A stretch of DNA of 19,159 bases from Candidatus Pacearchaeota archaeon (GCA_023142835.1 JAGLIS010000005.1:1-19159); one strand, 5' to 3'. Positions 6,253-13,854 are shown, counted from the first letter of the stretch. Translations and numbers: made by a program. The notes: generated by a model from the sequence alone, not told the origin.

Positions 6253-9200
6253 TTTCTAAAAACCTCCTTATATCTTTTTTAACTTGATTATTACTTGGAA
6301 GTCCAGAGTGGCTTTCTTGATAAATGTTTAATTTATTCAGATTGCCAGAATTTATATTACTTGAAATTTGTTGGGCGTCTTCTTCTGTAACTATTCCATC
6401 ATCCCGTTCATCACTATCATCACCAAATTCATTAAATAGCCCTCCCCATCCATAGATTATTTTTGATCTATCAATATTAAAATTCCCAGGTTGAGAATCC
6501 GTATTCAAAAGAATTGCATCATTATAATATTCCCAAAGATTCAAGGAAATTCGCTTAGTTGTTCCAGGTAGTCCTATATGTATAATTTTATGCGCAATGT
6601 CATCCCTATTCACATGCTCCAACCCCTTCTCCCTAAACTCCTCAACGCTGTCCGGATGTTTCCGAACCTGCTCAATTAAATAAGACTCTCCCTCAAAAGC
6701 CCCGGGACATCCGATCCCGACAAAACTATCGACAACCCGATTAGAATCACTCCCCTCCAAATCTACCATAACCCCATCAACAATCCCTGCATTAGCCTTT
6801 CCATTCTCCTGATAACTTTCCAAAGAACTAAGTGCAACCCGACACCCATTACTAAATCCAACATAATCCAAACTAACGACTCCACTATAATACTGAACCC
6901 CAGCAATCAAAGCCGGCCAATAATAATCAACCAAATCCTCGTAACTATAATCTGGACAATTCTCACAATCACTATTCGGTCCACCTGTAATCTCAATTTC
7001 CCAAACATCATACCCATCCTCAGCCAACTCCACAGCCAACCCATCCCCTCCACCTTCCCACATAGTCAAATCACTAAACAACCCGCCCGCCATAACAATC
7101 GGTCTCCCCTCGCTGTTAACAACATCCTTAAACTCATCGCTATAATCAGAACTAATATGTTTCATTCTCAAACTCGTCTCATCATTGGTAGTAAAAACTC
7201 GCTTTATCTCCAAATTTAAAATCCTTTTCCTCAAAACGCTATCAACAACATCCGCAAACCTAGGATCATCCTTTCTATAAACTCTAACATTCTCGTCGCT
7301 ATGCAAATAATCAAAAACAGAAACCGCATCAATATCATCCCCAGCTAAATAAACATCACCCATATCTTCTCCTAAAGTTCTCTTATTCAAATACCTTTCC
7401 CTTTCTTCCATCAACCTCCGAACAGCGGCAACACTACCATCAATCTCATTCCCAAAAACATAAAGTCTCGGACCAACTGCAAAAACCCCCTGCTGAATCA
7501 AACCATTATACGGCAACCCTTCCCTCTTCCCCTCGAACCTAATCATCTCCTTATCTAAATAGTTCACACCAACACTCGCAGTTCGATACAATTTCTTCCC
7601 AACATAAATCTCCAAATCGGCATCCTCTTTCGAAACAACCCGAACGAAATCCCCAATATAATCCCCAATCACATCACCAACGGAGGAATATCCAACATCA
7701 ATTTCTAAATAAACATTTAAGGGGTCGATAATAGTAAAATCCTTAATCATATTATTAGCAAAAAAATCCTCCTCTTCGAAATACTCCACAACAATATCTA
7801 TCTTCTGACACCTGTCGAATTCATCCAAAAACGAAACAACCTCACTCTCTCCTGAAGAAACTGAAACACTCAGCGTCGGAAGCTGACTCTTCACGCCATC
7901 ACAACTCTTAATCAAATTGACCTCAACATCCTCGCTCATTCCAACACTATGAACAAGAACATTCACCTGAATCATTTCACCAACCTTCTCAAAAACCAAC
8001 TCGTCCTCATTCACAAAAATATCATTCCCAGAACGACACATATCACAAACAAAACTCATCGAATCAACGTCGCCAGAATAACTTAAGAGAGTTTCCTTGC
8101 TATCACAAATCGTAGTCTCATCCGAACACCTAACCTCAACATTCTGCATCGCATTACAATCTCCACTCACATCAAAACCCACAAACCCGTCGACATCGCT
8201 TACGTTCCCACTTCCCCCGTCGAGATAAGCATAAACACCCTCCATTAAATTTCCATCAGAATCACTAACATAAACCGCAATCTTTCCATCACACGATTTC
8301 TCGAGCATCGGCAAATAATCTGCATTACCAGATAATCTGCTAATATTATACGGACCATCACAAACAAAATTCATATCCGAATCGAAGCACCCTTCTTCCT
8401 CGCTGTCGTAGTCATCCCAGTAATTCCCACCTTCAGAGTCGTTCCAACTATTCACCTCCAAACTATAAGCACTCATATTATTCAATAGAAAACGATTTCC
8501 AAAAATCCTATTGCCCCAAACTTCATCTTGGAGATTAAGACCTTCTTCTAAATTATTTTCAAAAACATTATGGGAAATATTTGAATCAACGGTCTGCCTG
8601 AAATCCATCCCCTTGCTATTTCCTCTAAAAATATTATAAGAAATATCATGCTTGCTTGAATTATCAAGGCTCGGATAACGACTATAATCTCTCCCGAAGG
8701 ATTTCAACCCCACGCCATTATCCTCTAAAGTATTGTCTCTCAAAACATTATAATTAGGTGCAAATCCCCAATAAGTAAAAAGGCTATGGAGATATATCCC
8801 ATTCGCATAATTTTTAATGCTACAATTCCGAATCTCAATATTATCAAAGTGAGAATTATAAATCCCGTTTCCAGAATCCTCGCCAACCAGCGTCGCCCCG
8901 TTGCAATCCAAAACGATATTATGAGCACCAACTACAATTCCCGAGGAGAGATTGTAAATCCCATCACAAAAATCCTCACTGGAAGTCACACGCAATCCAT
9001 TCACCAACGGCAAACAACTACAAGGAGGTCCAACCGCCCCATTAACATATTCATTACCAATCTCTCCATCTAAGCAATATTCATTTCCATTCGTAGCGAC
9101 ATAGGAAATCCCAGTACCATTAAACATATTCCCATAAACCAAGCTATCCCATACATCTCCTATAGATATCCCGTCATTAAGATTATTAACAAAACTATTC

Positions 9201-9790
9201 CAAAAAATATCTATATCGTTAACCTCAGTCTGAAGATTAACTCCCTCCTCTAAATTGTTCTCAAAAACATTCCAAGATATACTTGAAGAAATAGTCTCCC
9301 TAAAATCAATCCCCTTATTATTATTCCTAAAAACATTATTAGAAATATTATGGTTTTTTGACTGATAAGGATGGCGAAACCCAAGCACTGTTAATCCGAC
9401 GTCGTTATCTTCCAAAACATTATCCAACAAAATATTCGAATCAGGAGTATAACCTGTTATACTATAAGAACTGCCAGTATAGCGATAATAAAAATAAATC
9501 CCATTAGAATAATTCTTAACGTTGCAATTTTTAATAGTAACCCGATCCGATTCTCGATTATAAATCCCGTTCCCAGAACCCTCGCCAATCAGCGTCGCTC
9601 CATTACAATCCAGTGTGACATCATTCGCTCCAATCGAAATCCCCGAAGGAAAATAATAAATTCCCTCATTAAAAACACTGTCATTAGTAACCGTGCAGCC
9701 ATCTATAGGGTCAGAACCACATTCAACAGCAGAAACAAAACCAATCATGAACAAAAAAGAAATCCAAAACAAGCAAAATTTCTGTCCCAT
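6242..9790 (-). CDS. Secreted multidomain protein: duplicated right-handed beta-helix plus alpha/beta-hydrolase
   Basis: A 1182-residue exported protein. Residues 1-21 are a signal peptide ending FVSA. Residues about 30-205 and 265-440 are two copies of a NosD-like parallel beta-helix unit (both carry LDCNGATL, then GNGIYN, KNY.NGIY and FENNLEEG.NLQ), offset by 234 residues. About 500-550 resembles a carboxypeptidase-regulatory-like beta-sandwich, and about 590-690 a CARDB-like Ig domain. The C-terminal third (895-1182) looks like an alpha/beta-hydrolase: nucleophile elbow GFSNG with Ser980, DDGIVT with probable acid Asp1131, and ESHSG with His1161. That order fits a lipase or esterase triad. 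A TATA-like box 26 nt upstream suggests a leaderless mRNA. It heads the surface operon. Substrate is unknown; the beta-helix may bind surface polysaccharide. Domain calls are by eye. Confidence 0.85.
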   Translation of the reverse strand: MGQKFCLFWISFLFMIGFVSAVECGSDPIDGCTVTNDSVFNEGIYYFPSGISIGANDVTLDCNGATLIGEGSGNGIYNRESDRVTIKNCNVKNYSNGIYFYYRYTGSSYSITGYTPDSNILLDNVLEDNDVGLTVLGFRHPYQSKNHNISNNVFRNNNKGIDFRETISSSISWNVFENNLEEGVNLQTEVNDIDIFWNSFVNNLNDGISIGDVWDSLVYGNMFNGTGISYVATNGNEYCLDGEIGNEYVNGAVGPPCSCLPLVNGLRVTSSEDFCDGIYNLSSGIVVGAHNIVLDCNGATLVGEDSGNGIYNSHFDNIEIRNCSIKNYANGIYLHSLFTYWGFAPNYNVLRDNTLEDNGVGLKSFGRDYSRYPSLDNSSKHDISYNIFRGNSKGMDFRQTVDSNISHNVFENNLEEGLNLQDEVWGNRIFGNRFLLNNMSAYSLEVNSWNDSEGGNYWDDYDSEEEGCFDSDMNFVCDGPYNISRLSGNADYLPMLEKSCDGKIAVYVSDSDGNLMEGVYAYLDGGSGNVSDVDGFVGFDVSGDCNAMQNVEVRCSDETTICDSKETLLSYSGDVDSMSFVCDMCRSGNDIFVNEDELVFEKVGEMIQVNVLVHSVGMSEDVEVNLIKSCDGVKSQLPTLSVSVSSGESEVVSFLDEFDRCQKIDIVVEYFEEEDFFANNMIKDFTIIDPLNVYLEIDVGYSSVGDVIGDYIGDFVRVVSKEDADLEIYVGKKLYRTASVGVNYLDKEMIRFEGKREGLPYNGLIQQGVFAVGPRLYVFGNEIDGSVAAVRRLMEERERYLNKRTLGEDMGDVYLAGDDIDAVSVFDYLHSDENVRVYRKDDPRFADVVDSVLRKRILNLEIKRVFTTNDETSLRMKHISSDYSDEFKDVVNSEGRPIVMAGGLFSDLTMWEGGGDGLAVELAEDGYDVWEIEITGGPNSDCENCPDYSYEDLVDYYWPALIAGVQYYSGVVSLDYVGFSNGCRVALSSLESYQENGKANAGIVDGVMVDLEGSDSNRVVDSFVGIGCPGAFEGESYLIEQVRKHPDSVEEFREKGLEHVNRDDIAHKIIHIGLPGTTKRISLNLWEYYNDAILLNTDSQPGNFNIDRSKIIYGWGGLFNEFGDDSDERDDGIVTEEDAQQISSNINSGNLNKLNIYQESHSGLPSNNQVKKDIRRFLENGY

Positions 9791-9810
9791 ATAAAATCTT
9801 TTATAATAGA

Positions 9811-9820
9811 GTTTAAATAA
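9811..9820 (-). promoter_or_regulatory. TATA-like box of the surface operon
   Basis: TTATTTAAAC on the minus strand, centred 26 nt before the ATG at 9790, the spacing expected for a leaderless archaeal transcript. A second AT-rich run nearer the gene is too close to serve. Confidence 0.45.
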
Positions 9821-9847
9821 TTTTATTTTATCAGGATCACTGAAACA

Positions 9848-9868
9848 TTAGGAGGAATAAAATCCTAA
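9848..9868. repeat. Inverted repeat TTAGGA/TCCTAA
   Basis: Six-base perfect arms (9848-9853 and 9863-9868) around a nine-base spacer, in the 120-nt gap between kae1 and the surface operon. An ATCC/GGAT pair follows at 9873-9884. It could be an operator or a weak hairpin; no function is evident. Confidence 0.4.
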
Positions 9869-9888
9869 CATCATCCTTTAGGATACAC

Positions 9889-9902
9889 CTCGCGTGCACG
9901 AG
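9889..9902. repeat. GC-rich hairpin just after kae1
   Basis: CTCG and CGAG arms (9889-9892 and 9899-9902) enclose CGTGCA, and the whole is unusually GC-rich for this window. It lies eight bases past the kae1 stop codon and has no T-run after it, so it may help end or stabilise the kae1 mRNA. Confidence 0.35.
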
Positions 9903-9910
9903 ATAATAAT

Positions 9911-10906
9911 TCACTTCCAACTAACTTCAACATCATCCGTCCGCTCCCTCGGTGCAATATCAACTTTTTCCAAATCCTTTTCAAAAATTCCAGCCTTAAA
10001 CATTTTTAATCCTAAATACCCAATCATCCCGGCATTATCAACTAGCAAACTTTTATCAGGACAAAAAAATTTCACGCCCCTTTCTTTACACATAATTTTA
10101 CACATCTTTTGCAATCGAGAATTACAAGCAACCCCTCCACCAAGTAAAAGCTCTTTCTTTCCTGTATGCGCCAACGCCCTCTCCGTAGCCTCGACCAACA
10201 TAGCAAAAATAATTTCTTGTATAGAGTAGCTTAAATCTCGTATATCAACTCCCTTATCCCGAAGATTCTTCAGCTTCGTTTGCAATCCAGAAAAAGCAAC
10301 ATCCATTCCCTTAATCGAATACGGTAACTCAATCAACTTATCTTTTGTCTTACACTCCTCTGCCAACTCCTGAATTTTTGGACCTCCTGGAAAACCTAAT
10401 CCTGCATATCTCGCAAAAGTATCAATAAAATTTCCAACTCCTAAATCTAGAGTCTCACCAAAAACTCGATACTTCCCGGCTTCATAAGCAATTATCTGGG
10501 TATTCGCTCCTGACGCATAGAGCATAACAGGGTCCTTCGCACCGACGCTGTCACCAATCTCTAAGTGAGCAATACAATGATTAACACAAACCACAGGAAC
10601 ATTTAATCTCTCTGCTAATCTCTTTGAAAAATCCATTCCCTCTAACAAACAAGGTGCAAGTCCAGGGGCATTAGAAAACGCAATAACTTCAATTTCCTTC
10701 TCCTCCACTCCTGCATCATTCAAAGCCTTCTTAAAAACCTCATCCGCAACCCGACGATGATGTTTCCGAACCTCTAACGGAATCAATCCCCCCGTCTCAG
10801 TAACATAACTATCTTTAACATTGGACAGGATATCCCCTTCAAAATCTACAACAGCAACGCCAAAAGTATGCGCCGTCGACTCTATTCCTAAAATGTATTT
10901 ATTCAT
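9911..10906 (-). CDS. kae1: KEOPS complex subunit Kae1 (tRNA t6A threonylcarbamoyltransferase)
   Basis: Kae1 (TsaD family) transfers the threonylcarbamoyl group to A37 of ANN-decoding tRNAs within the KEOPS complex. The 331-residue ASKHA-fold protein shows GIESTAHTFGVAVVD at residues 7-21, PGLAPCL at 81-87, the metal-binding VNHCIAHLE with His110 and His114, YASGANTQI around 130-138, GGPKIQELA, LLLGGGVACN, and the distal metal-binding Asp at about 290 in VDNAGMIGYLG. Length is normal for an unfused Kae1; there is no Bud32 kinase domain at the C-terminus, unlike the Kae1-Bud32 fusion of some archaea. The usual G-rich GPGLGPCL turn here reads APGLAPCL. It stands alone on the minus strand; the divergent gene starts 117 nt away. 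AT-rich TATA-like sequence lies at 10921-10933, compatible with a leaderless mRNA. Confidence 0.96.
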   Translation of the reverse strand: MNKYILGIESTAHTFGVAVVDFEGDILSNVKDSYVTETGGLIPLEVRKHHRRVADEVFKKALNDAGVEEKEIEVIAFSNAPGLAPCLLEGMDFSKRLAERLNVPVVCVNHCIAHLEIGDSVGAKDPVMLYASGANTQIIAYEAGKYRVFGETLDLGVGNFIDTFARYAGLGFPGGPKIQELAEECKTKDKLIELPYSIKGMDVAFSGLQTKLKNLRDKGVDIRDLSYSIQEIIFAMLVEATERALAHTGKKELLLGGGVACNSRLQKMCKIMCKERGVKFFCPDKSLLVDNAGMIGYLGLKMFKAGIFEKDLEKVDIAPRERTDDVEVSWK

Positions 10907-10920
10907 AAACTAATAACGAA

Positions 10921-10933
10921 ATTTAAATTTAAA
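10921..10933 (-). promoter_or_regulatory. Possible TATA element of kae1
   Basis: TTTAAATTTAAAT on the minus strand, about 20 nt before the kae1 ATG. The distance is slightly short for a leaderless start, and the whole gap is AT-rich. It overlaps the first copy of the 29-bp repeat. Confidence 0.3.
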
Positions 10934-10953
10934 AAATTAACTAAACACAAAAT
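10925..10953. repeat. 29-bp imperfect direct repeat, copy 1
   Basis: Identical to 11639-11667 at 26 of 29 positions when read on the plus strand. The core is an AAATTT plus A-run, then TAAC, then CACAAAAT. The two copies are 714 bp apart and enclose the 190-residue gene. Copy 1 lies in the kae1 divergent gap. Confidence 0.55.
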
Positions 10954-10993
10954 CAAATTAATATAAACTTTAGAGTAGTTACAAATAGAAAGA

Positions 10994-11001
10994 TTTATAA
11001 A
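10994..11001 (+). promoter_or_regulatory. TATA box of the 190-residue gene
   Basis: TTTATAAA, centred 26 nt before the ATG at 11023, which predicts a leaderless mRNA. No Shine-Dalgarno sequence precedes the ATG, in agreement. Confidence 0.6.
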
Positions 11002-11022
11002 CAATCCTGTTTTAAAATAAAA

Positions 11023-11595
11023 ATGGAAAAAATAAAAGGATTAGCAAAAAGAATTTGTGAGCATCCAACAAAAACTTGTTTAACAATTGGAGCGGCATGG
11101 CTTATAGCAATAACTTCTTTAAATGATAATGTGCATTTTGGGTCTACAACATTATACAGTCCGCAAGGGAATCACTATATCTGGGGATTATTTCCTGAAA
11201 CAAAAGTAGAGGGAAGAGATGGAGATGGAAAAGTTACAACAATTGGCGCTTTATTAGCAATAACTTATTTAGGAGAAAAGACTAAATTTGATGGAGATAT
11301 AAATGGTTGGAGTTTTGGAAATACAAGAAATTATATAAGGAAAGAATCTGAGGTAAAAAATGTAATGGCTTATAGTTTAGTAGGTGCGGAGAATCATTTA
11401 GAAAAATCTCAAGTTGAAAATGTGGGAGCTTATGGTTCTATGGGTGGAAGAAATAAGTTAGATGAAGGAGTTCGAGTTAAGGGGAATATTGTTTCTAAAG
11501 GACTTTTTGCAGAAGGTCCGGATGGAGTGAAAATTTTTTCTAACTCAAAAATTGGACTAGAAAATTACGTTCATACAAATTTTACGAAAGACTGA
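11023..11595 (+). CDS. Unrecognised membrane-anchored protein, 190 residues
   Basis: Not recognised. Residues 1-17 are basic, 18-33 form a single hydrophobic segment (a likely anchor or uncleaved signal), and the rest is soluble and probably outside the cell. Between about 105 and 165 it shows short, loosely repeating turns rich in Gly, Asn and Val (VKNVMAYSLVGAENHL, then VENVGAYGSMGGRNKL, then VRVKGNIVSKGLF), the pattern of a small beta-solenoid. No catalytic motif is seen. The gene is monocistronic with its own TATA box and probably leaderless. It is bracketed by two copies of a 29-bp repeat, which suggests it was inserted between kae1 and disA or that the upstream region was duplicated. 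Codon choice (AGA, GGA, TTA) differs from disA, which uses more CTC, ATC and CGA. Confidence 0.75.
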   Translation: MEKIKGLAKRICEHPTKTCLTIGAAWLIAITSLNDNVHFGSTTLYSPQGNHYIWGLFPETKVEGRDGDGKVTTIGALLAITYLGEKTKFDGDINGWSFGNTRNYIRKESEVKNVMAYSLVGAENHLEKSQVENVGAYGSMGGRNKLDEGVRVKGNIVSKGLFAEGPDGVKIFSNSKIGLENYVHTNFTKD

Positions 11596-11638
11596 AAAAA
11601 GAATGAATAAAACCTTTTCCTTACTATTCTGCAAATCC

Positions 11639-11667
11639 AAATTTAAAAAACTAACGAAGCACAAAAT
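11639..11667. repeat. 29-bp imperfect direct repeat, copy 2
   Basis: Second copy of 10925-10953 (26 of 29 identical), just upstream of the disA TATA box. The three differences are T/C, T/G and A/G. Its position relative to disA suggests a shared promoter-upstream element or a duplication scar. Confidence 0.55.
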
Positions 11668-11676
11668 TATATATAC
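11668..11676 (+). promoter_or_regulatory. TATA box of the disA-DHH operon
   Basis: TTATATATA, centred about 25 nt before the disA ATG at 11697, again predicting a leaderless transcript. It directly follows repeat copy 2. Confidence 0.6.
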
Positions 11677-11696
11677 TAAGACAACTTTTTAAAAAT

Positions 11697-12740
11697 ATGG
11701 TAATCGAAAAAGAAAAATCGTTCATTGATTATATTAAATTAGTTTCCCCTGGGACGCTATTAAGAACTGTAATTGATGATTTAGCCAGATCAGGACTTGG
11801 GGCCATGATAGTATTGGATAATAATGAACTCAACACTCAGAACATTTTCGAAGGAGGTTTCAAAATCAACAGTCGCTTTACTACACAAAAACTTTTCGAA
11901 TTATGTAAAATGGACGGGGCAATTATTATCTCCCAAGATTTCAAACGAATCCTCTATGCAAATACATTAATGACTCCAGATAGCTCAATTCATTCGACCG
12001 AAACTGGGACAAGACACAAATCTGCAGAACGAACAGCAAGACAAGCTCACACTCTTGTCATCGCAGTCTCTGAAAGAAAAAAGAAAACAACATTATACTA
12101 CAACCAGGCGCGATATCATTTAAAATCAACTGAAGAACTCATAAGAAGTCTCAGTTCAACACTCCACGTCCTCGAAAAACAAAAAGAAATACTAAACGAA
12201 CAACTCAATAATTTAAATCTCCTAGAAATGTCTGAACTAGTCTCTATCAGCGACGTATGCCAAGTAATCCAAAAAACTGAAATGATATTAAAGATATCCG
12301 AATCAATAAAACGAAACTTTACAGAACTCGGACGGGAAGGGAATATCATGCAAATGAGATATCGTGAACTTATTCGGGGTGTCGAAAAAACTGAAAATGA
12401 AATTATCAGAGACTATGCAAGTTTATCGCTCAAACGGTCCAAGACATTACTTGCCAGTTTAACATTCGAAGGACTCCTAGATACAAAATCAATCGCAAGA
12501 CTTATCCTAGAAAAACCAACCGAAGAAAGTATCTCGCCAAAAGGATTTAGATTCCTTGCACATCTAACACTCTCTGAAAAAGAAAACTCACTTATAGTAA
12601 AACAATTCCAGAATCTAGAGAACCTCCTCAAAGCAGATGTCTCTGAATTCGAGCAAATATTAAAAAATCGGGCAAACACGATAAAAGAAGAAATTACTAA
12701 TCTCCGAGAACAAATTCTAAGTGGAAAGGTGATTTGCTAA
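11697..12740 (+). CDS. disA: DisA-type diadenylate cyclase (c-di-AMP synthase)
   Basis: Joins two ATP into cyclic di-AMP. The DAC domain (residues about 10-140) is clearly of DisA type: VSPGTLLR, GGFKINSRFT, MDGAIIIS with the DGA motif at 73-75, LMTPDSSI, and ETGTRHKSAER with the second motif at 106-108. The second motif is RHK rather than the usual RHR. A long helical linker (about 140-275) follows, as in DisA. The C-terminal region (about 279-340) lines up with the DNA-binding helix-hairpin-helix domain, but the glycine hairpin usually reading GIG is replaced by ILKN, so binding of branched DNA may be altered. Length (347) is typical. The next gene, a DHH phosphodiesterase, overlaps the stop codon (TAATG). 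Archaea such as Haloferax use a different cyclase form, DacZ; here the bacterial DisA layout is kept. Confidence 0.92.
   Translation: MVIEKEKSFIDYIKLVSPGTLLRTVIDDLARSGLGAMIVLDNNELNTQNIFEGGFKINSRFTTQKLFELCKMDGAIIISQDFKRILYANTLMTPDSSIHSTETGTRHKSAERTARQAHTLVIAVSERKKKTTLYYNQARYHLKSTEELIRSLSSTLHVLEKQKEILNEQLNNLNLLEMSELVSISDVCQVIQKTEMILKISESIKRNFTELGREGNIMQMRYRELIRGVEKTENEIIRDYASLSLKRSKTLLASLTFEGLLDTKSIARLILEKPTEESISPKGFRFLAHLTLSEKENSLIVKQFQNLENLLKADVSEFEQILKNRANTIKEEITNLREQILSGKVIC
12728..12733 (+). promoter_or_regulatory. Strong ribosome-binding site of the DHH gene
   Basis: GGTGAT (within AAGGTGATT) lies six bases before the ATG at 12740 and matches the archaeal anti-Shine-Dalgarno. It supports that ATG over the TTG at 12734 and indicates translation coupled to disA. 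Confidence 0.7.
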
Positions 12741-13774
12741 TGATCCTCTTGGAAGAACTCCAAAAAATACGCGATCATCTAGAAGCTTCGCAGAACCCTT
12801 TATTTTTCTTCGATAATGATGCAGATGGACTTTGTGCATTTTTAATTTTACAACGAGCAATCGGACGCGGACGAGGTGTTGCGATTAAATCATTTCCTGA
12901 TCTCAAAGAACAATATTTAAAAAAAGTAGAAGAATTCAATCCTGACGCAATCTTCATAATAGATAAACCTGAAGTGAGTAAAGAATTCGTAGAAGGTGTA
13001 GAAGAAAGAGGTATACCAATAATTTGGATAGATCATCACGAGACAAAAACCCCTAAAGAATTAATTGAAAGAACCTATTATTTTAACTCGCTCCCTTCCG
13101 CAGAACCTACGACTTATATTGCACAGAAAATTTTTAACAGGCAAGAAGACATGTGGCTAGCGGTAATGGGCTGTATAGGTGATGCATATTTGCCTGACTT
13201 CGCAGAAAAATTTTCGGAACAAAATCCTGAATTATTCAACTACAAATTTTCAGCATTCGACACACTTCACTCAAGTGAAATCGGAAAAATGGTTCGGATG
13301 CTAAATTTCGGTTTAATGGATTCAATAACAAACGTCGTCAATTTAATCAAATACTTATCTAAGGCAAAAAACGCATACGACCTCTTAGAAGAAAACAAAT
13401 ATACTCAACAATTACATAAAAGATATTCACAATTAAATGAATTCTATAATAAACAAGTAAACAAAGCGGAAGCAAATTTCGATTCAGAATCTCCCGTTCT
13501 TTTTTTCTCTTATTCGGGAAACACTTCGATGTCCTCTGAAATTGCAAATAAACTTTACTATAATCATAAAGATAAATTAATCGTAGTTGCATTTAAGCGA
13601 CCTGAAAAAATTAATATTTCTATCAGGGGGGAAAACGCACTCCAGATTACTCATAAAGCTATTCAAGATATAGAAGGAGCAACGGGTGGCGGACATGAAA
13701 ATGCAACCGGCGCGATGGTTCCTGTAGATGATTTTGAAAAATTTAAAGAGAATATTAAGCAAATAATCTCTTAA
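12740..13774 (+). CDS. DHH/DHHA1 phosphodiesterase, probable c-di-AMP or oligonucleotide hydrolase
   Basis: A 344-residue DHH-family phosphoesterase with all catalytic motifs in order: DNDADG at residues 25-30, an Asp in FIIDKPE near 75, the DHH signature IDHHE at 98-100, GCIGDAY with Asp148, and the DHHA1 substrate motif TGGGHENATGA with GGGH at 316-319. Two Mn ions are expected. The family includes GdpP/DhhP-type c-di-AMP phosphodiesterases, NrnA nano-RNases and archaeal RecJ-like nucleases. There is no membrane or PAS domain. Tight coupling to disA (TAATG overlap and a strong ribosome site) makes c-di-AMP or pApA the best-guess substrate. Substrate is inference; the DHH fold is secure. Confidence 0.92.
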   Translation: MILLEELQKIRDHLEASQNPLFFFDNDADGLCAFLILQRAIGRGRGVAIKSFPDLKEQYLKKVEEFNPDAIFIIDKPEVSKEFVEGVEERGIPIIWIDHHETKTPKELIERTYYFNSLPSAEPTTYIAQKIFNRQEDMWLAVMGCIGDAYLPDFAEKFSEQNPELFNYKFSAFDTLHSSEIGKMVRMLNFGLMDSITNVVNLIKYLSKAKNAYDLLEENKYTQQLHKRYSQLNEFYNKQVNKAEANFDSESPVLFFSYSGNTSMSSEIANKLYYNHKDKLIVVAFKRPEKINISIRGENALQITHKAIQDIEGATGGGHENATGAMVPVDDFEKFKENIKQIIS

Positions 13775-13782
13775 CGCAAATC

Positions 13783-13790
13783 TTTTAAAC
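13783..13790 (+). promoter_or_regulatory. TATA-like box before the polyamine operon leader
   Basis: TTTTAAAC centred 25 nt before 13811. If used, the transcript would start at the ATG of a 10-residue mini-ORF, leaving a 64-nt leader before the ureohydrolase. A second possible TATA sits in the palindrome at 13841-13852. Confidence 0.4.
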
Positions 13791-13810
13791 CCTCACTAAT
13801 TATTATTAAT

Positions 13811-13843
13811 ATGGGTTTGGCTATACCAATCACGACTTACTAA
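13811..13843 (+). other. Ten-residue mini-ORF in the leader of the polyamine operon
   Basis: ATG to TAA encoding MGLAIPITTY. It begins where a transcript from the TATA-like box at 13783 should start and ends inside the palindrome at 13839-13854. Its IPIT stretch and the underlying 13 bases also occur at the start of the 92-residue gene at 16855. It may be a leader peptide, a remnant of that gene's start, or chance. Confidence 0.3.
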
Positions 13844-13854
13844 GTATACTTAGT
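13839..13854. promoter_or_regulatory. Perfect 16-bp palindrome, candidate operator
   Basis: ACTAAGTATACTTAGT is fully self-complementary. It lies 20 bp before the ureohydrolase ATG, and its centre (GTATAC) is about 28 nt before that ATG, the usual position for a TATA box of a leaderless gene. A dimeric regulator bound here could block TBP or, if the upstream start is used, the RNA could form a hairpin. Confidence 0.55.

Noticed and set aside
9831..9875. Possible box C/D guide RNA on the minus strand (ATGATG ... CTGA)
   Set aside because: The box C is imperfect, no proper D'/C' pair with guide-length spacing is found, and the span is too short; the region also carries the surface-operon promoter.
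12734..12739. TTG start two codons upstream for the DHH gene
   Set aside because: The ATG at 12740 has better spacing to the GGTGAT ribosome site and forms the common TAATG overlap.
13818..13830. Thirteen bases shared between the leader mini-ORF and the start of the 92-residue gene (16842-16854)
   Set aside because: Several chance 13-base matches are expected in an AT-rich 19-kb window; kept only as a remark on the mini-ORF.
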